A stretch of 11,605 nucleotides of DNA from SZUA-430 sp964646885 (GTDB lineage: Bacteria; Pseudomonadota; Alphaproteobacteria; Micropepsales; Micropepsaceae): contig CAZYFM010000101.1 of assembly GCA_964646885.1 (NCBI GenBank), positions 1-11,605 of the forward strand, read 5' to 3'. The notes below the pieces were generated by a model, which worked only from the letters and a program-made list of their open reading frames with translations, was not told the origin of the DNA and made no database searches. Shown here piece after piece: positions 1-6,894 of this stretch. Position numbers and translations under genes: made by a program. How positions within the stretch are numbered: position 1 is the first letter of the stretch; the number at the start of each line of letters is the position of its first letter.

Positions 1-366
<366 letters not shown>

Positions 367-370
<4 letters not shown>

Positions 371-1038
371 GAGAGGGCGCTCACCAAACTGTCGAAGATA
401 GCCTTGCCGTCGGTACCGCCATGCAGCGGTTCCGAGACGCGCTCGGGATGGGGCATCATGCCCAGGATCGTTCTTTTCTCGTTGAAGATGCCGGCGATGT
501 TGCGCGCCGCGCCATTCGGGTTGTCACCCTCGACATAGCGGAACGCCACCTGGCCTTCGCCTTCGAGGCGGTCGAGCGTGGCCTTGTCGGCGAAGTAGTT
601 TCCATCGCCATGCGCGACCGGGATCTTGATCTTCTGGCCGGGCGTGTAGCGCGCGGTGAACATCGTGTTGGCGCCTTCAACCGTCATCGTGACGGAGCGG
701 GACACGAACTTCAGGCTCGCATTGCGCATCAGCACGCCTGGCAGGAGGCCTGTCTCGCAGAGCACCTGGAACCCGTTGCAGATGCCGAGAATGGGCGTGC
801 CCTTCTTCGCGCGGGCGATGACGTCGCGCATGATCGGCGAATGCGCCGCCATCGCGCCGCAGCGCAGGTAGTCGCCATAGGAAAATCCGCCAGGCAGGAC
901 AATCAGGTCGAGATCGTCGGGCAGGGTCGCATCACCATGCCAGGCCATCAGCGGCGCCTTGCCATTGGCGCGTTCAAGCGCCATGGCGACGTCACGGTCA
1001 CAATTCGAGGCGGGGAAGACAATTACGGCCGCTTTCAC
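367..1038 (-). CDS. purQ: Phosphoribosylformylglycinamidine synthase, glutaminase subunit (PurQ)
   Basis: This class I glutamine amidotransferase supplies ammonia from glutamine to PurL within the PurS-PurQ-PurL complex. The product is 223 residues, normal for the family. The nucleophile is Cys87 in GICNGFQ, and the rest of the triad is His197 and Glu199 in MMPHPERV. The N-terminus MKAAVIVFPASNCDRD matches the usual PurQ start, so the GTG at 1038-1036 is taken as the initiation codon. A Shine-Dalgarno-like AGGGAG ends about 10 nt upstream of it and overlaps the arm of a small hairpin (see 1043-1067). The gene overlaps purL by 4 bp. It is separated from the upstream DUF2059 gene by 233 bp, so it may have its own promoter; no convincing -35/-10 pair was identified there. 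Confidence 0.97.
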
Positions 1039-1042
1039 GGGT

Positions 1043-1067
1043 GGAGTACTCCCTCAAGCGTTTGAGG
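1043..1067 (-). promoter_or_regulatory. Small hairpin and palindrome over the purQ ribosome binding site
   Basis: Read on the minus strand, a 6-bp stem (CCTCAA, loop of 4, TTGAGG; positions 1067-1052) is followed by the perfect 10-bp palindrome GGAGTACTCC (1052-1043), and the purQ GTG lies 4 nt beyond it. The likely Shine-Dalgarno AGGGAG lies partly in the 3' arm of the stem and partly in the palindrome. Either fold would hide the ribosome binding site. The pairing is seen directly; a regulatory role is inference. Confidence 0.35.
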
Positions 1068-1271
1068 CGCCCTAATTAATGCCTGAGCCCCCAAAAAGCG
1101 AGATCAACGACTGCGTTATTCAGCCCCAAATGGCGCGGCGTAAGGACCGTTCGGCGACCGCCCAAGGGCGCCCGCAAAACCCGGCCCGCTGCCCGGCATT
1201 GAGGCAGGCGTGCCGGCGCGCGCGGTCAACCGCCGCCAGTTGATTCGTTTGGAAACCTGGCTGGTGTCAGG

Positions 1272-1808
1272 TCAGCTCGTCAGGGCAGGCGGACGCGTCG
1301 TCTGTTCGCGCAGGCGCTGCTGGATGCGTTTGCCGATTTCCTTGCCCCAGCTGCGACCGATCTCGGAGACCTCGCGGTGCAGGTCTTCCTGTTCGGCCCG
1401 CAGCTTCTTTCCGGCCGGTGAGCGGTGGAAAGCTGCAATCTCGCGCAGTTCCTTGGTGGTGAAGCGATGAGCCCAGGCACCCGCCATGCGGGTCAGCAGC
1501 TGGTTCACGCCCTTCGCCATCTCGTCACGCATCGAATGCTCGATCGCCAGGCGCATCTCCGCAGACATGTTCGGGAACTGCGACTGAAGCTCCTGCATCT
1601 GGGCCGGAACGACGGCGCTGATCTGGGACATGATGGACTGGCGTCCGCCCATGGCGTCCAGCAGATCCATCGCGGCGACCATTCGCGCATCCATGTCGGC
1701 GGCCGTCGCCGACGTGCCTGCCGCAGCGGCGGCGGGCTGTCCGAGTGTCGGCATCAAAAGCAAGGAAAGGCACATCACGCCCGCGAGGGAACCTAAGCGT
1801 GTCATCAT
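1272..1808 (-). CDS. Secreted DUF2059-family protein of unknown function
   Basis: The gene encodes 178 residues with a clear Sec-type signal peptide: a basic start, a hydrophobic stretch to about residue 22, then an Ala-rich cleavage region near residues 26-31. The mature part is charged and helical. Residues 114-136 (HRFTTKELREIAAF, then HRSPAGKKL) carry the DUF2059 signature pattern of aromatic-Thr-x-x-Glu-Leu and Ser-Pro-x-Gly. The molecular role of DUF2059 is not known; a periplasmic location is inferred from the signal peptide. Two consecutive ATG codons (1808-1806 and 1805-1803) follow the Shine-Dalgarno AAGGGG at spacings of 3 and 6 nt, so the second may be the true start. The gene sits between purS and purQ in the same direction, 66 bp after purS, although it has no evident purine function. 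Confidence 0.8.
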   Translation of the reverse strand: MMTRLGSLAGVMCLSLLLMPTLGQPAAAAAGTSATAADMDARMVAAMDLLDAMGGRQSIMSQISAVVPAQMQELQSQFPNMSAEMRLAIEHSMRDEMAKGVNQLLTRMAGAWAHRFTTKELREIAAFHRSPAGKKLRAEQEDLHREVSEIGRSWGKEIGKRIQQRLREQTTRPPALTS

Positions 1809-1828
1809 CTACCCCTTGAACAAACCCC

Positions 1829-1850
1829 AAAAAATTCACCAGTATTTTTT
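1829..1850. other. A/T-rich 7-bp inverted repeat upstream of the DUF2059 gene
   Basis: AAAAAAT (1829-1835) and ATTTTTT (1844-1850) are perfect inverted copies around an 8-nt loop, within the 66-bp gap between purS and the DUF2059 start. This is the most A/T-rich patch noticed in an otherwise GC-rich window. It could belong to a promoter for the DUF2059 gene or be a weak termination region after purS. Neither can be decided from sequence alone. Confidence 0.25.
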
Positions 1851-1874
1851 CAGGCACGTTCTTCCGTGTACGCC

Positions 1875-2117
1875 TTATTGTTTGAACTCGATGGCGTAGT
1901 TTTCGATCACGGTATTCGCCAGCAGCTTCTCGCACATCTCGGAAAGTCTCGCGTGGGCACGAGACTGATCCTTCTCTTCAAGTTCGAGTTCGATCACTTT
2001 TCCCTGACGTACTTCGCCGACACCCTGGAAGCCGAGACGGTTCAGGGCCTGTCCGATCGCCTTGCCTTGCGGATCGAGCACGCCTGACTTCAACATGACT
2101 GTAACGCGCGCTTTCAT
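1875..2117 (-). CDS. purS: Phosphoribosylformylglycinamidine synthase subunit PurS
   Basis: This small protein bridges PurQ and PurL in the FGAM synthase complex and is needed to channel ammonia to the synthetase. Its 80 residues match the usual PurS length. It begins MKARVTVMLKSGVLDPQGKA and ends CEKLLANTVIENYAIEFKQ; the LDPQGKAI motif and the terminal LLANTVIE(N/D)Y motif are both family hallmarks. The ATG (2117-2115) overlaps the purC stop in an ATGA. No strong Shine-Dalgarno is visible in front, consistent with translational coupling to purC. The stop is TAA at 1877-1875. Confidence 0.97.
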   Translation of the reverse strand: MKARVTVMLKSGVLDPQGKAIGQALNRLGFQGVGEVRQGKVIELELEEKDQSRAHARLSEMCEKLLANTVIENYAIEFKQ

Positions 2118-2878
2118 TTGACGAGGACGGGTCCCTTGCGTTCGGTGTTTTGCACTTCGTTCATGATTCCAAGGCGTTTGGCGACTTCGCTGTAGGCTTC
2201 AGTCACTCCGCCGAGATCCCTCCGGAAACGGTCCTTATCCAGTTTCTCGCTCGTGCGGATGTCCCAGAGGCGCATCGAGTCCGGACTGATCTCGTCAGCT
2301 AGAATTACACGCATCATGTCATTTTCCCAGAGCCTTCCGAATTCAATTTTCATGTCGACGAGCTTGATCCCCACGCCGAGAAACAACCCTGACAAGAAGT
2401 CATTGATGCGAATCGCCATCGCGACGATTTCATCAATCTCTTGCGGCGTGGCCCAGTTGAATGCGGTGATGTGCTCCTCCGTCACCATCGGGTCCTGCAA
2501 CTTGTCGTTTTTCAGGTAGAACTCGATGATTGATCTGGGGAGAACCGCCCCTTCCTCCATGTCGAAGCGTTTCGCCATCGAGCCGGCAGCGACATTCCGC
2601 ACCACAACCTCAAGTGGAATGATTTCCACCTCGCGAATCAGTTGTTCGCGCATGTTGAGGCGCCGCATGAAGTGATTGGGGACACCGATCTCCGTCAGCC
2701 GCGACATCAGGTACTCGGAAATGCGGTTGGTCAGGACGCCCTTGCCCTCCAGCACGGCCTTTTTCTTGCCGTTCATGGCGGTCGCATCGTCCTTGAAGTA
2801 CTGGACCAGCGTGCCGGGCTCGGGACCCTCATAGAGGATCTTGGCCTTGCCTTCGTAAACCAGCTTGCGGGTTTTCAT
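2114..2878 (-). CDS. purC: Phosphoribosylaminoimidazole-succinocarboxamide synthase (SAICAR synthetase)
   Basis: PurC joins aspartate to CAIR with ATP hydrolysis, giving SAICAR, the substrate that PurB (encoded at 7588-8913) then cleaves. The product has 254 residues, the length of the stand-alone bacterial enzyme. It starts with the typical YEGKAKILYEG (8-18). The two signature regions are present: IIPLEVVVRNVAAGS (86-100) and LVDMKIEFG (173-181), followed by the ligand-binding segment ILADEISPDSMRLWD (192-206). It is the first gene of the leftward purine operon and overlaps purS by 4 bp. The AGGA upstream of the ATG is 11 nt away, a rather long spacing. The promoter must lie in the divergent spacer shared with the zeta subunit gene. 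Confidence 0.98.
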   Translation of the reverse strand: MKTRKLVYEGKAKILYEGPEPGTLVQYFKDDATAMNGKKKAVLEGKGVLTNRISEYLMSRLTEIGVPNHFMRRLNMREQLIREVEIIPLEVVVRNVAAGSMAKRFDMEEGAVLPRSIIEFYLKNDKLQDPMVTEEHITAFNWATPQEIDEIVAMAIRINDFLSGLFLGVGIKLVDMKIEFGRLWENDMMRVILADEISPDSMRLWDIRTSEKLDKDRFRRDLGGVTEAYSEVAKRLGIMNEVQNTERKGPVLVK

Positions 2879-2931
2879 CGGATGAAATGTCCTGTCGCGC
2901 GGGCCAGCCAGGCCGGCGCCTCAAATGCCAA

Positions 2932-2970
2932 CGCTCGTGAAATGGCCATTACAAGCCATTCTCACGAGCG
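2932..2970. repeat. 15-bp inverted repeat with one bulge in the purC/zeta divergent spacer
   Basis: The left arm CGCTCGTGAAATGGC (2932-2946) pairs over all 15 bases with the right arm GCCATTCTCACGAGCG (2955-2970), leaving one extra C (2961) as a bulge and an 8-nt loop. No T-run follows on either strand, so it does not look like an intrinsic terminator. It lies 54 bp upstream of the purC ATG and about 140 bp upstream of the zeta gene. It could be a binding site for a dimeric regulator or a structured leader; the sequence does not match the PurR box of E. coli. Confidence 0.55.
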
Positions 2971-2981
2971 CCGAGCCTCAG

Positions 2982-3047
2982 TCTAGCGCATGCCCGCCCG
3001 CGGACACAATGTGCCGCCCTTGTCATGCCTGTGAGCATTGCGCTAGA
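2982..3047. repeat. 12-bp inverted repeat with one bulge and long loop in the divergent spacer
   Basis: TCTAGCGCATGC (2982-2993) pairs with GCATTGCGCTAGA (3035-3047) over 12 bp with a single bulged T (3038); the outer 9 bp are perfect. The enclosed segment is 41 nt. A spaced inverted pair of this kind, located between two divergent genes, could be a split operator. No regulator can be named from the sequence. Confidence 0.4.
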
Positions 3048-3110
3048 GCCTCGCGCGCACTAGATGAATGTCATTGCCTGGATTTCACGATTAGGGAGTT
3101 TTTTGGCTCA

Positions 3111-3434
3111 ATGTCTGGTTTTGATAAGCGCCGCGAGGGCTACGAAAGCAAGTTCGCCCACGACCAGGATCTGAAGTTCAAGGCAACCGCCCGCCGCAAC
3201 AAGCTGCTGGGCCTCTGGGCCGCCGAAAAGCTCGGCATTTCGGGGGAAGCTGCGGATGCCTACGCCAAGGAAGTGGTGAAGTCCGACTTCGAGGAGGCAG
3301 GCGACGACGATGTCTTCCGCAAGATCCGCAAGGATTTCGACGCGAAGTCCGTGTCCGTGTCCGACCACCAGATCCGCCGCGAAATGGAAGACCTCATGGT
3401 CAAGGCCGTCGAGCAGATCCAGGCGGGGACATAG
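3111..3434 (+). CDS. ATPase inhibitor subunit zeta (DUF1476 family)
   Basis: Zeta is the alphaproteobacterial inhibitor of the F1 part of F1FO-ATP synthase, first characterised in Paracoccus denitrificans; it blocks ATP hydrolysis in the cytoplasm. The product has 107 residues. It carries the family core: FAHDQDLKFKATARRNKLLG (15-34), the LWAAEKLG segment (35-42), and YAKEVVKSDFEEAGDDDVFR (51-70). The frame stays open upstream to 2925, but the peptide encoded there (Cys-rich, not family-like) is unsupported. The ATG at 3111 gives the normal N-terminus MSGFDKRREGYESKFAHD. AGGGAG ends 12 nt before this ATG, a longish spacing. The gene is divergent from purC and lies 63 bp before the PQQ dehydrogenase gene. 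No other ATP synthase gene is in the window. Confidence 0.93.
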   Translation: MSGFDKRREGYESKFAHDQDLKFKATARRNKLLGLWAAEKLGISGEAADAYAKEVVKSDFEEAGDDDVFRKIRKDFDAKSVSVSDHQIRREMEDLMVKAVEQIQAGT

Positions 3435-3470
3435 TCGGCCCTTGGTGGCTGCCTGATCCGTCAGCTAAGG

Positions 3471-3498
3471 TGATGGCCTGCCGACCGGGAGGCCATCA
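3471..3498 (+). promoter_or_regulatory. Hairpin covering the ribosome binding site and start codon of the PQQ dehydrogenase
   Basis: TGATGGCCT (3471-3479) and AGGCCATCA (3490-3498) form a perfect 9-bp stem with a 10-nt loop. The right arm takes in the last three bases of the GGGAGG Shine-Dalgarno (3487-3492) and the A of the ATG (3498). In mRNA this stem would hinder initiation unless opened, for example by an RNA-binding protein, a small RNA or temperature. The pairing is seen; the control function is inferred. Confidence 0.45.
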
Positions 3499-5540
3499 TG
3501 AAACTCCGCATTGCACTCCTCTGCACGATTGGCGCTGCGCTGGCGGTGCACGCCGATGAAGCTGGCTGGAGCCACTATGGTGGCGACGAAGGCGGCTCGC
3601 GCTTCAGTGTGGCGCGTCAGATCACGCCAGAAAATGTCGACAGCCTCATCCCGGCCTGGTCCTTTTCGACCGGAGACCTGGCGAAGCGTGACCGCAAGAC
3701 CATGCGGCGGACGTCGCTTCAGGCCACGCCAATCCTCGTCGGCGACAAGCTGATCACCTGCACATCCTTCAACGAGATCATTGCGCTCGATCCGGAAACC
3801 GGCAGTCAGCTGTGGCGTTTCGACCCGAAAATCCCGACCGACAAGGTCTTTCCCGCGAACAAGTTCAATTGCAGGGGCGTGGCCAGCGCGGGCGGCAGGA
3901 TCTTCGCAGCCACGAACGACGCGCGCCTTTTTTCACTGTCTCTCGACACCGGCAAGCCCGTGGAGGGCTTCGGCACGAATGGCGAAGTGAAGATCGACCC
4001 TGGCATGGAACTGAAATGGCCGGGCGAGTTCCAGGTGACCTCCGCGCCGGTGGTTGTCGGCAATACCGTCGTCGTAGGCTCTTCGATTGGCGACAACACA
4101 CGCGTGGATGCGCCACACGGAACCGTACGCGCCTATGACATCGGGACTGGCGCGCTGAAATGGACCTGGGACCCGATCCCGCGCGAGGAAAGCGACCCCG
4201 CAAGCGCGACGTGGGGCGGAGGCAACAGGAATGTCGGCCACGCCAATGTCTGGGCGCCAATGTCGGGAGATGCCAAGCGCGGTTTGGTCTTCCTCCCGAC
4301 GTCTTCGCCGAGCCCCGATTTCTTCGGCGGCCTGCGTCCCGGCAACAATGAACATGCCAACTCCGTCGTCGCGCTGAAGGCCGAGACCGGCGAGCTCGTC
4401 TGGTCGTTCCAGACCGTCCACCACGACGTCTGGGACTATGACAATCCGGCCCAGCCGACGCTCGTCACGCTGAACCTCGAGGATGGCCCACGCGACGTCG
4501 TCATCCAGCCGACAAAGCAGGGTTTCCTGTTCGTGCTCGACCGCGACACCGGCAAGCCCGTGTTCCCGGTGGAAGAGCGCCCCGTACCGCAGGGTGGCGT
4601 GAAGGGCGAGGTCCTCTCGCCGACACAGCCTTTCCCGACCCACGTTCCCGCACTGGTGCCACAGAAGCTGACGCCAGACGATGCGTTCGGTTTCACGCCG
4701 TGGGATCGCGGCGTGTGTCGCGACAGGATCGCGGCCGCACGCAGCGAAGGCCTCTACACGCCCCCCAGCGAACAGGGAACGATCCTGTTTCCGATGACCG
4801 GCGGCGGTGTGAACTGGGGGGGCGTGACCTTCGACCCTGTGAACCAGATCCTCTATGCCAATACGTCACGCGGCCCTCACCTCATCACGCTGTTTCCGGC
4901 GGAGAAGTTCGAGGAACTCGACGCGAAACATCCCGACAAGGAAGTCTCGCAGCAGGAAGGCGCGCCGTGGGGCATGATCCGTGAGGTCATGCTGTCGCCG
5001 CTGGGCGTACCCTGCAACAACCCGCCCTGGGGCGTGTTGGCCGCCATCGACCTCAAGGCGGGCAAGATTCTCTGGGAATCCACGCTCGGCACGACGGAAG
5101 AACTCGTGCCGCTGAACATCGCGCTTCCGACCGGCATGCCGACGCTGGGTGGTTCGCTCGTCACTGCGGGCGGCGTCGTCTTCATCGGCGCGACCATGGA
5201 CAACTACCTGCGCGCCTTCGACGCGAAGTCGGGCAGGGAACTCTGGCAGGGCCGCTTGCCCGCAGGCGGTTTCGCGACACCCATGACCTATGAGTACAAG
5301 GGAACGCAATACGTCGTCATCGCAGCCGGCGGCCACGGCCAGCTTGGAACGCCACCCGGCGATACCTTCGTCGCCTTCCGTCTCGCGCGCGAGGGCGAAG
5401 CGCCTTCCCTGTGGTCGCGCACCATTGACCGCCCCGGCGGCCGCATGTGGGTGAACCTCGCGCTGCTGCTCGGGGGCTTCATACTGGTCGCCAGTGGCGT
5501 GAGGTGGCTGTGGCGTCGGGTGCGCCGTTCAGAGGCCTGA
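3498..5540 (+). CDS. PQQ-dependent dehydrogenase (glucose/quinate dehydrogenase-like), membrane-anchored, periplasmic
   Basis: This quinoprotein of 680 residues oxidises a sugar, polyol or cyclic alcohol in the periplasm and should pass electrons to the quinone pool. Its closest look is to the PQQ domain of membrane glucose dehydrogenase and quinate/shikimate dehydrogenase. A signal peptide covers residues 1-19 (cleavage after VHA). A beta-propeller with repeated ALDPETGSQLWRFD-like blades follows. The motif HHDVWDYDNPAQP (308-320) holds the likely catalytic Asp (D313, less likely D310), and K340 in QPTKQGFLFVLDR corresponds to the PQQ-contacting Lys. NPPWGVLAAIDLKAGKILWE (508-527) is also typical. 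One hydrophobic helix (651-668) followed by Arg residues anchors the C-terminus, instead of the five N-terminal helices of classic Gcd. No CxxCH haem site exists. GGGAGG lies 5 nt before the ATG. The substrate cannot be read from sequence, and no pqq synthesis genes are in the window. Confidence 0.9.
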   Translation: MKLRIALLCTIGAALAVHADEAGWSHYGGDEGGSRFSVARQITPENVDSLIPAWSFSTGDLAKRDRKTMRRTSLQATPILVGDKLITCTSFNEIIALDPETGSQLWRFDPKIPTDKVFPANKFNCRGVASAGGRIFAATNDARLFSLSLDTGKPVEGFGTNGEVKIDPGMELKWPGEFQVTSAPVVVGNTVVVGSSIGDNTRVDAPHGTVRAYDIGTGALKWTWDPIPREESDPASATWGGGNRNVGHANVWAPMSGDAKRGLVFLPTSSPSPDFFGGLRPGNNEHANSVVALKAETGELVWSFQTVHHDVWDYDNPAQPTLVTLNLEDGPRDVVIQPTKQGFLFVLDRDTGKPVFPVEERPVPQGGVKGEVLSPTQPFPTHVPALVPQKLTPDDAFGFTPWDRGVCRDRIAAARSEGLYTPPSEQGTILFPMTGGGVNWGGVTFDPVNQILYANTSRGPHLITLFPAEKFEELDAKHPDKEVSQQEGAPWGMIREVMLSPLGVPCNNPPWGVLAAIDLKAGKILWESTLGTTEELVPLNIALPTGMPTLGGSLVTAGGVVFIGATMDNYLRAFDAKSGRELWQGRLPAGGFATPMTYEYKGTQYVVIAAGGHGQLGTPPGDTFVAFRLAREGEAPSLWSRTIDRPGGRMWVNLALLLGGFILVASGVRWLWRRVRRSEA

Positions 5541-6890
5541 CGCACGCAGCGCGAGGCCTGCTGCACCGCTGAGAAGCAGCAGCACCGGAACCTGCACATG
5601 GAACCGGAGCAGTGCCACGATGGCGCCGACCGACAGAACGGCCGGCAGCCACTGGATCGTCTGAATGTCCGGCACATGCAGCTGCACCACGCCCCACGCG
5701 ACGATGTCGACATGCGCAAACAGCACATGCATGGCAAACCAGATTGCGAGATTGGCGATGACGCCGACGACCGCCGCCGTGATGGCCGCAAGCGCGCCGG
5801 AGAGCGCGCGGTTCTCGCGCACGCGTTCCGAATAGGGCGCGCCGGCAAAGATCCAGAGGAACGACGGCGCGAACGTCACCCAGAGCGTGATGAAGGCGCC
5901 GATCACGCCGGCAAGCACCGGGTCGAGGCCGGTCGCCGCCCGGAACCCGGCTAGGAACCCCACATGCTGCAGGACGAGGATCAGCGGTCCCGGCGTGGTC
6001 TCCGCAAGCGCAAGTCCGTCGAGCATCTCGGAGGCTGAGAGCCACTGATAGGTCGCGACCGCCTCCTGGGCCACGTAGGCCAGAACGGCATAGGCGCCGC
6101 CAAAGGTGACGACCGACATGCGGCTGAAGAACCCGGCCAGCGTGGCATAGACGTGTTCTGGACCCAGCGCCACCCAGAGGGCTCCCACAGGCAGCAGCCA
6201 GATCGCGAGCCAGACGAGGACCCTGCGCAGTGTCCCGGTCGTCGTCGTGCGTGTGTGCGCAAGTTCCCCGCGCGACAGCGCGAGATCGACGGCGTGCCCA
6301 ACGCCGCCCGTCCCGCCGCTGGCCTTGTGACCGGCGGCCCGGAACTGGTCCGGCGCAAGGCGCGACCCCGCAAAGCCCAGCAGGGCAGCGCTGAGGACGA
6401 CGAGCGGAAAGGGGATATTGAACAGGAACAGGGACAGGAAGGCGGCGATGGCGATCAGCGACATGGCCGGGCCGATGAAGGCGCGGCGCGCAATGCGCAG
6501 GATCGCCTCGATCACGATGGCGAGGACTGCAGCCTTGATGCCGAAGAACAGGTCCTGCACGAGCGGCGCGTCGGCATGCAGCGCATAGACGAGGCTCAGC
6601 CCCAGCATCACCAGCGCACCGGGCAGGATGAACAGGAGCCCGGCCGCCAGTCCGCCGCGCACCCCATGCATCAGCCAGCCCACATAGGTCGCCAGCTGCT
6701 GCGCTTCGGGGCCGGGCAGGAGCATGCAGTAGTTCAGCGCATGGAAGTACCGTGCATCACTGATCCACTTCTTCTCTTCGACAAGCACCCGATGCATGAG
6801 CGCGATCTGCCCGGCCGGTCCACCGAAGTTCACGCAGCCGATATAGGCCCACACGCGCAGCGCTTCCCGGAAGGATGGAAGCGCGGTCAT
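5529..6890 (-). CDS. chrA: Chromate transporter, ChrA/CHR family, two-domain form
   Basis: This inner-membrane protein of the CHR superfamily has members that export chromate; the true substrate here is unproven. With the ATG at 6890 it has 453 residues and two homologous halves. The first half contains NFGGPAGQIALMH (21-33) and LLPGPEAQQLATYVG (57-71); the second has VTFGGAYAVLAYV (261-273) and ETTPGPLILVLQHVGF (297-312). A hydrophilic linker at about 177-222 joins them, and about ten or more hydrophobic segments are visible. The frame stays open to an ATG at 6941, but those 17 extra residues are basic, not family-like, and would overlap the upstream gene by 47 bp, so 6890 is preferred. It starts 4 bp after the protease gene. 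Its stop (TGA at 5531-5529) overlaps the end of the convergent dehydrogenase gene by 12 bp. Confidence 0.92.
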   Translation of the reverse strand: MTALPSFREALRVWAYIGCVNFGGPAGQIALMHRVLVEEKKWISDARYFHALNYCMLLPGPEAQQLATYVGWLMHGVRGGLAAGLLFILPGALVMLGLSLVYALHADAPLVQDLFFGIKAAVLAIVIEAILRIARRAFIGPAMSLIAIAAFLSLFLFNIPFPLVVLSAALLGFAGSRLAPDQFRAAGHKASGGTGGVGHAVDLALSRGELAHTRTTTTGTLRRVLVWLAIWLLPVGALWVALGPEHVYATLAGFFSRMSVVTFGGAYAVLAYVAQEAVATYQWLSASEMLDGLALAETTPGPLILVLQHVGFLAGFRAATGLDPVLAGVIGAFITLWVTFAPSFLWIFAGAPYSERVRENRALSGALAAITAAVVGVIANLAIWFAMHVLFAHVDIVAWGVVQLHVPDIQTIQWLPAVLSVGAIVALLRFHVQVPVLLLLSGAAGLALRASGL

Positions 6891-6894
6891 GCCG

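Noticed and set aside
1195..1218. CCGGCA/TGCCGG inverted repeat between the DUF2059 gene and purQ as a terminator
   Set aside because: Only 6 bp pair, the loop is long, and no T-run follows in the direction of transcription.
2925..3110. 62-residue N-terminal extension of the zeta subunit from an ATG at 2925
   Set aside because: The extra peptide is Cys-rich and unlike DUF1476 proteins, runs through both inverted repeats of the spacer, and the ATG at 3111 gives the standard family N-terminus.
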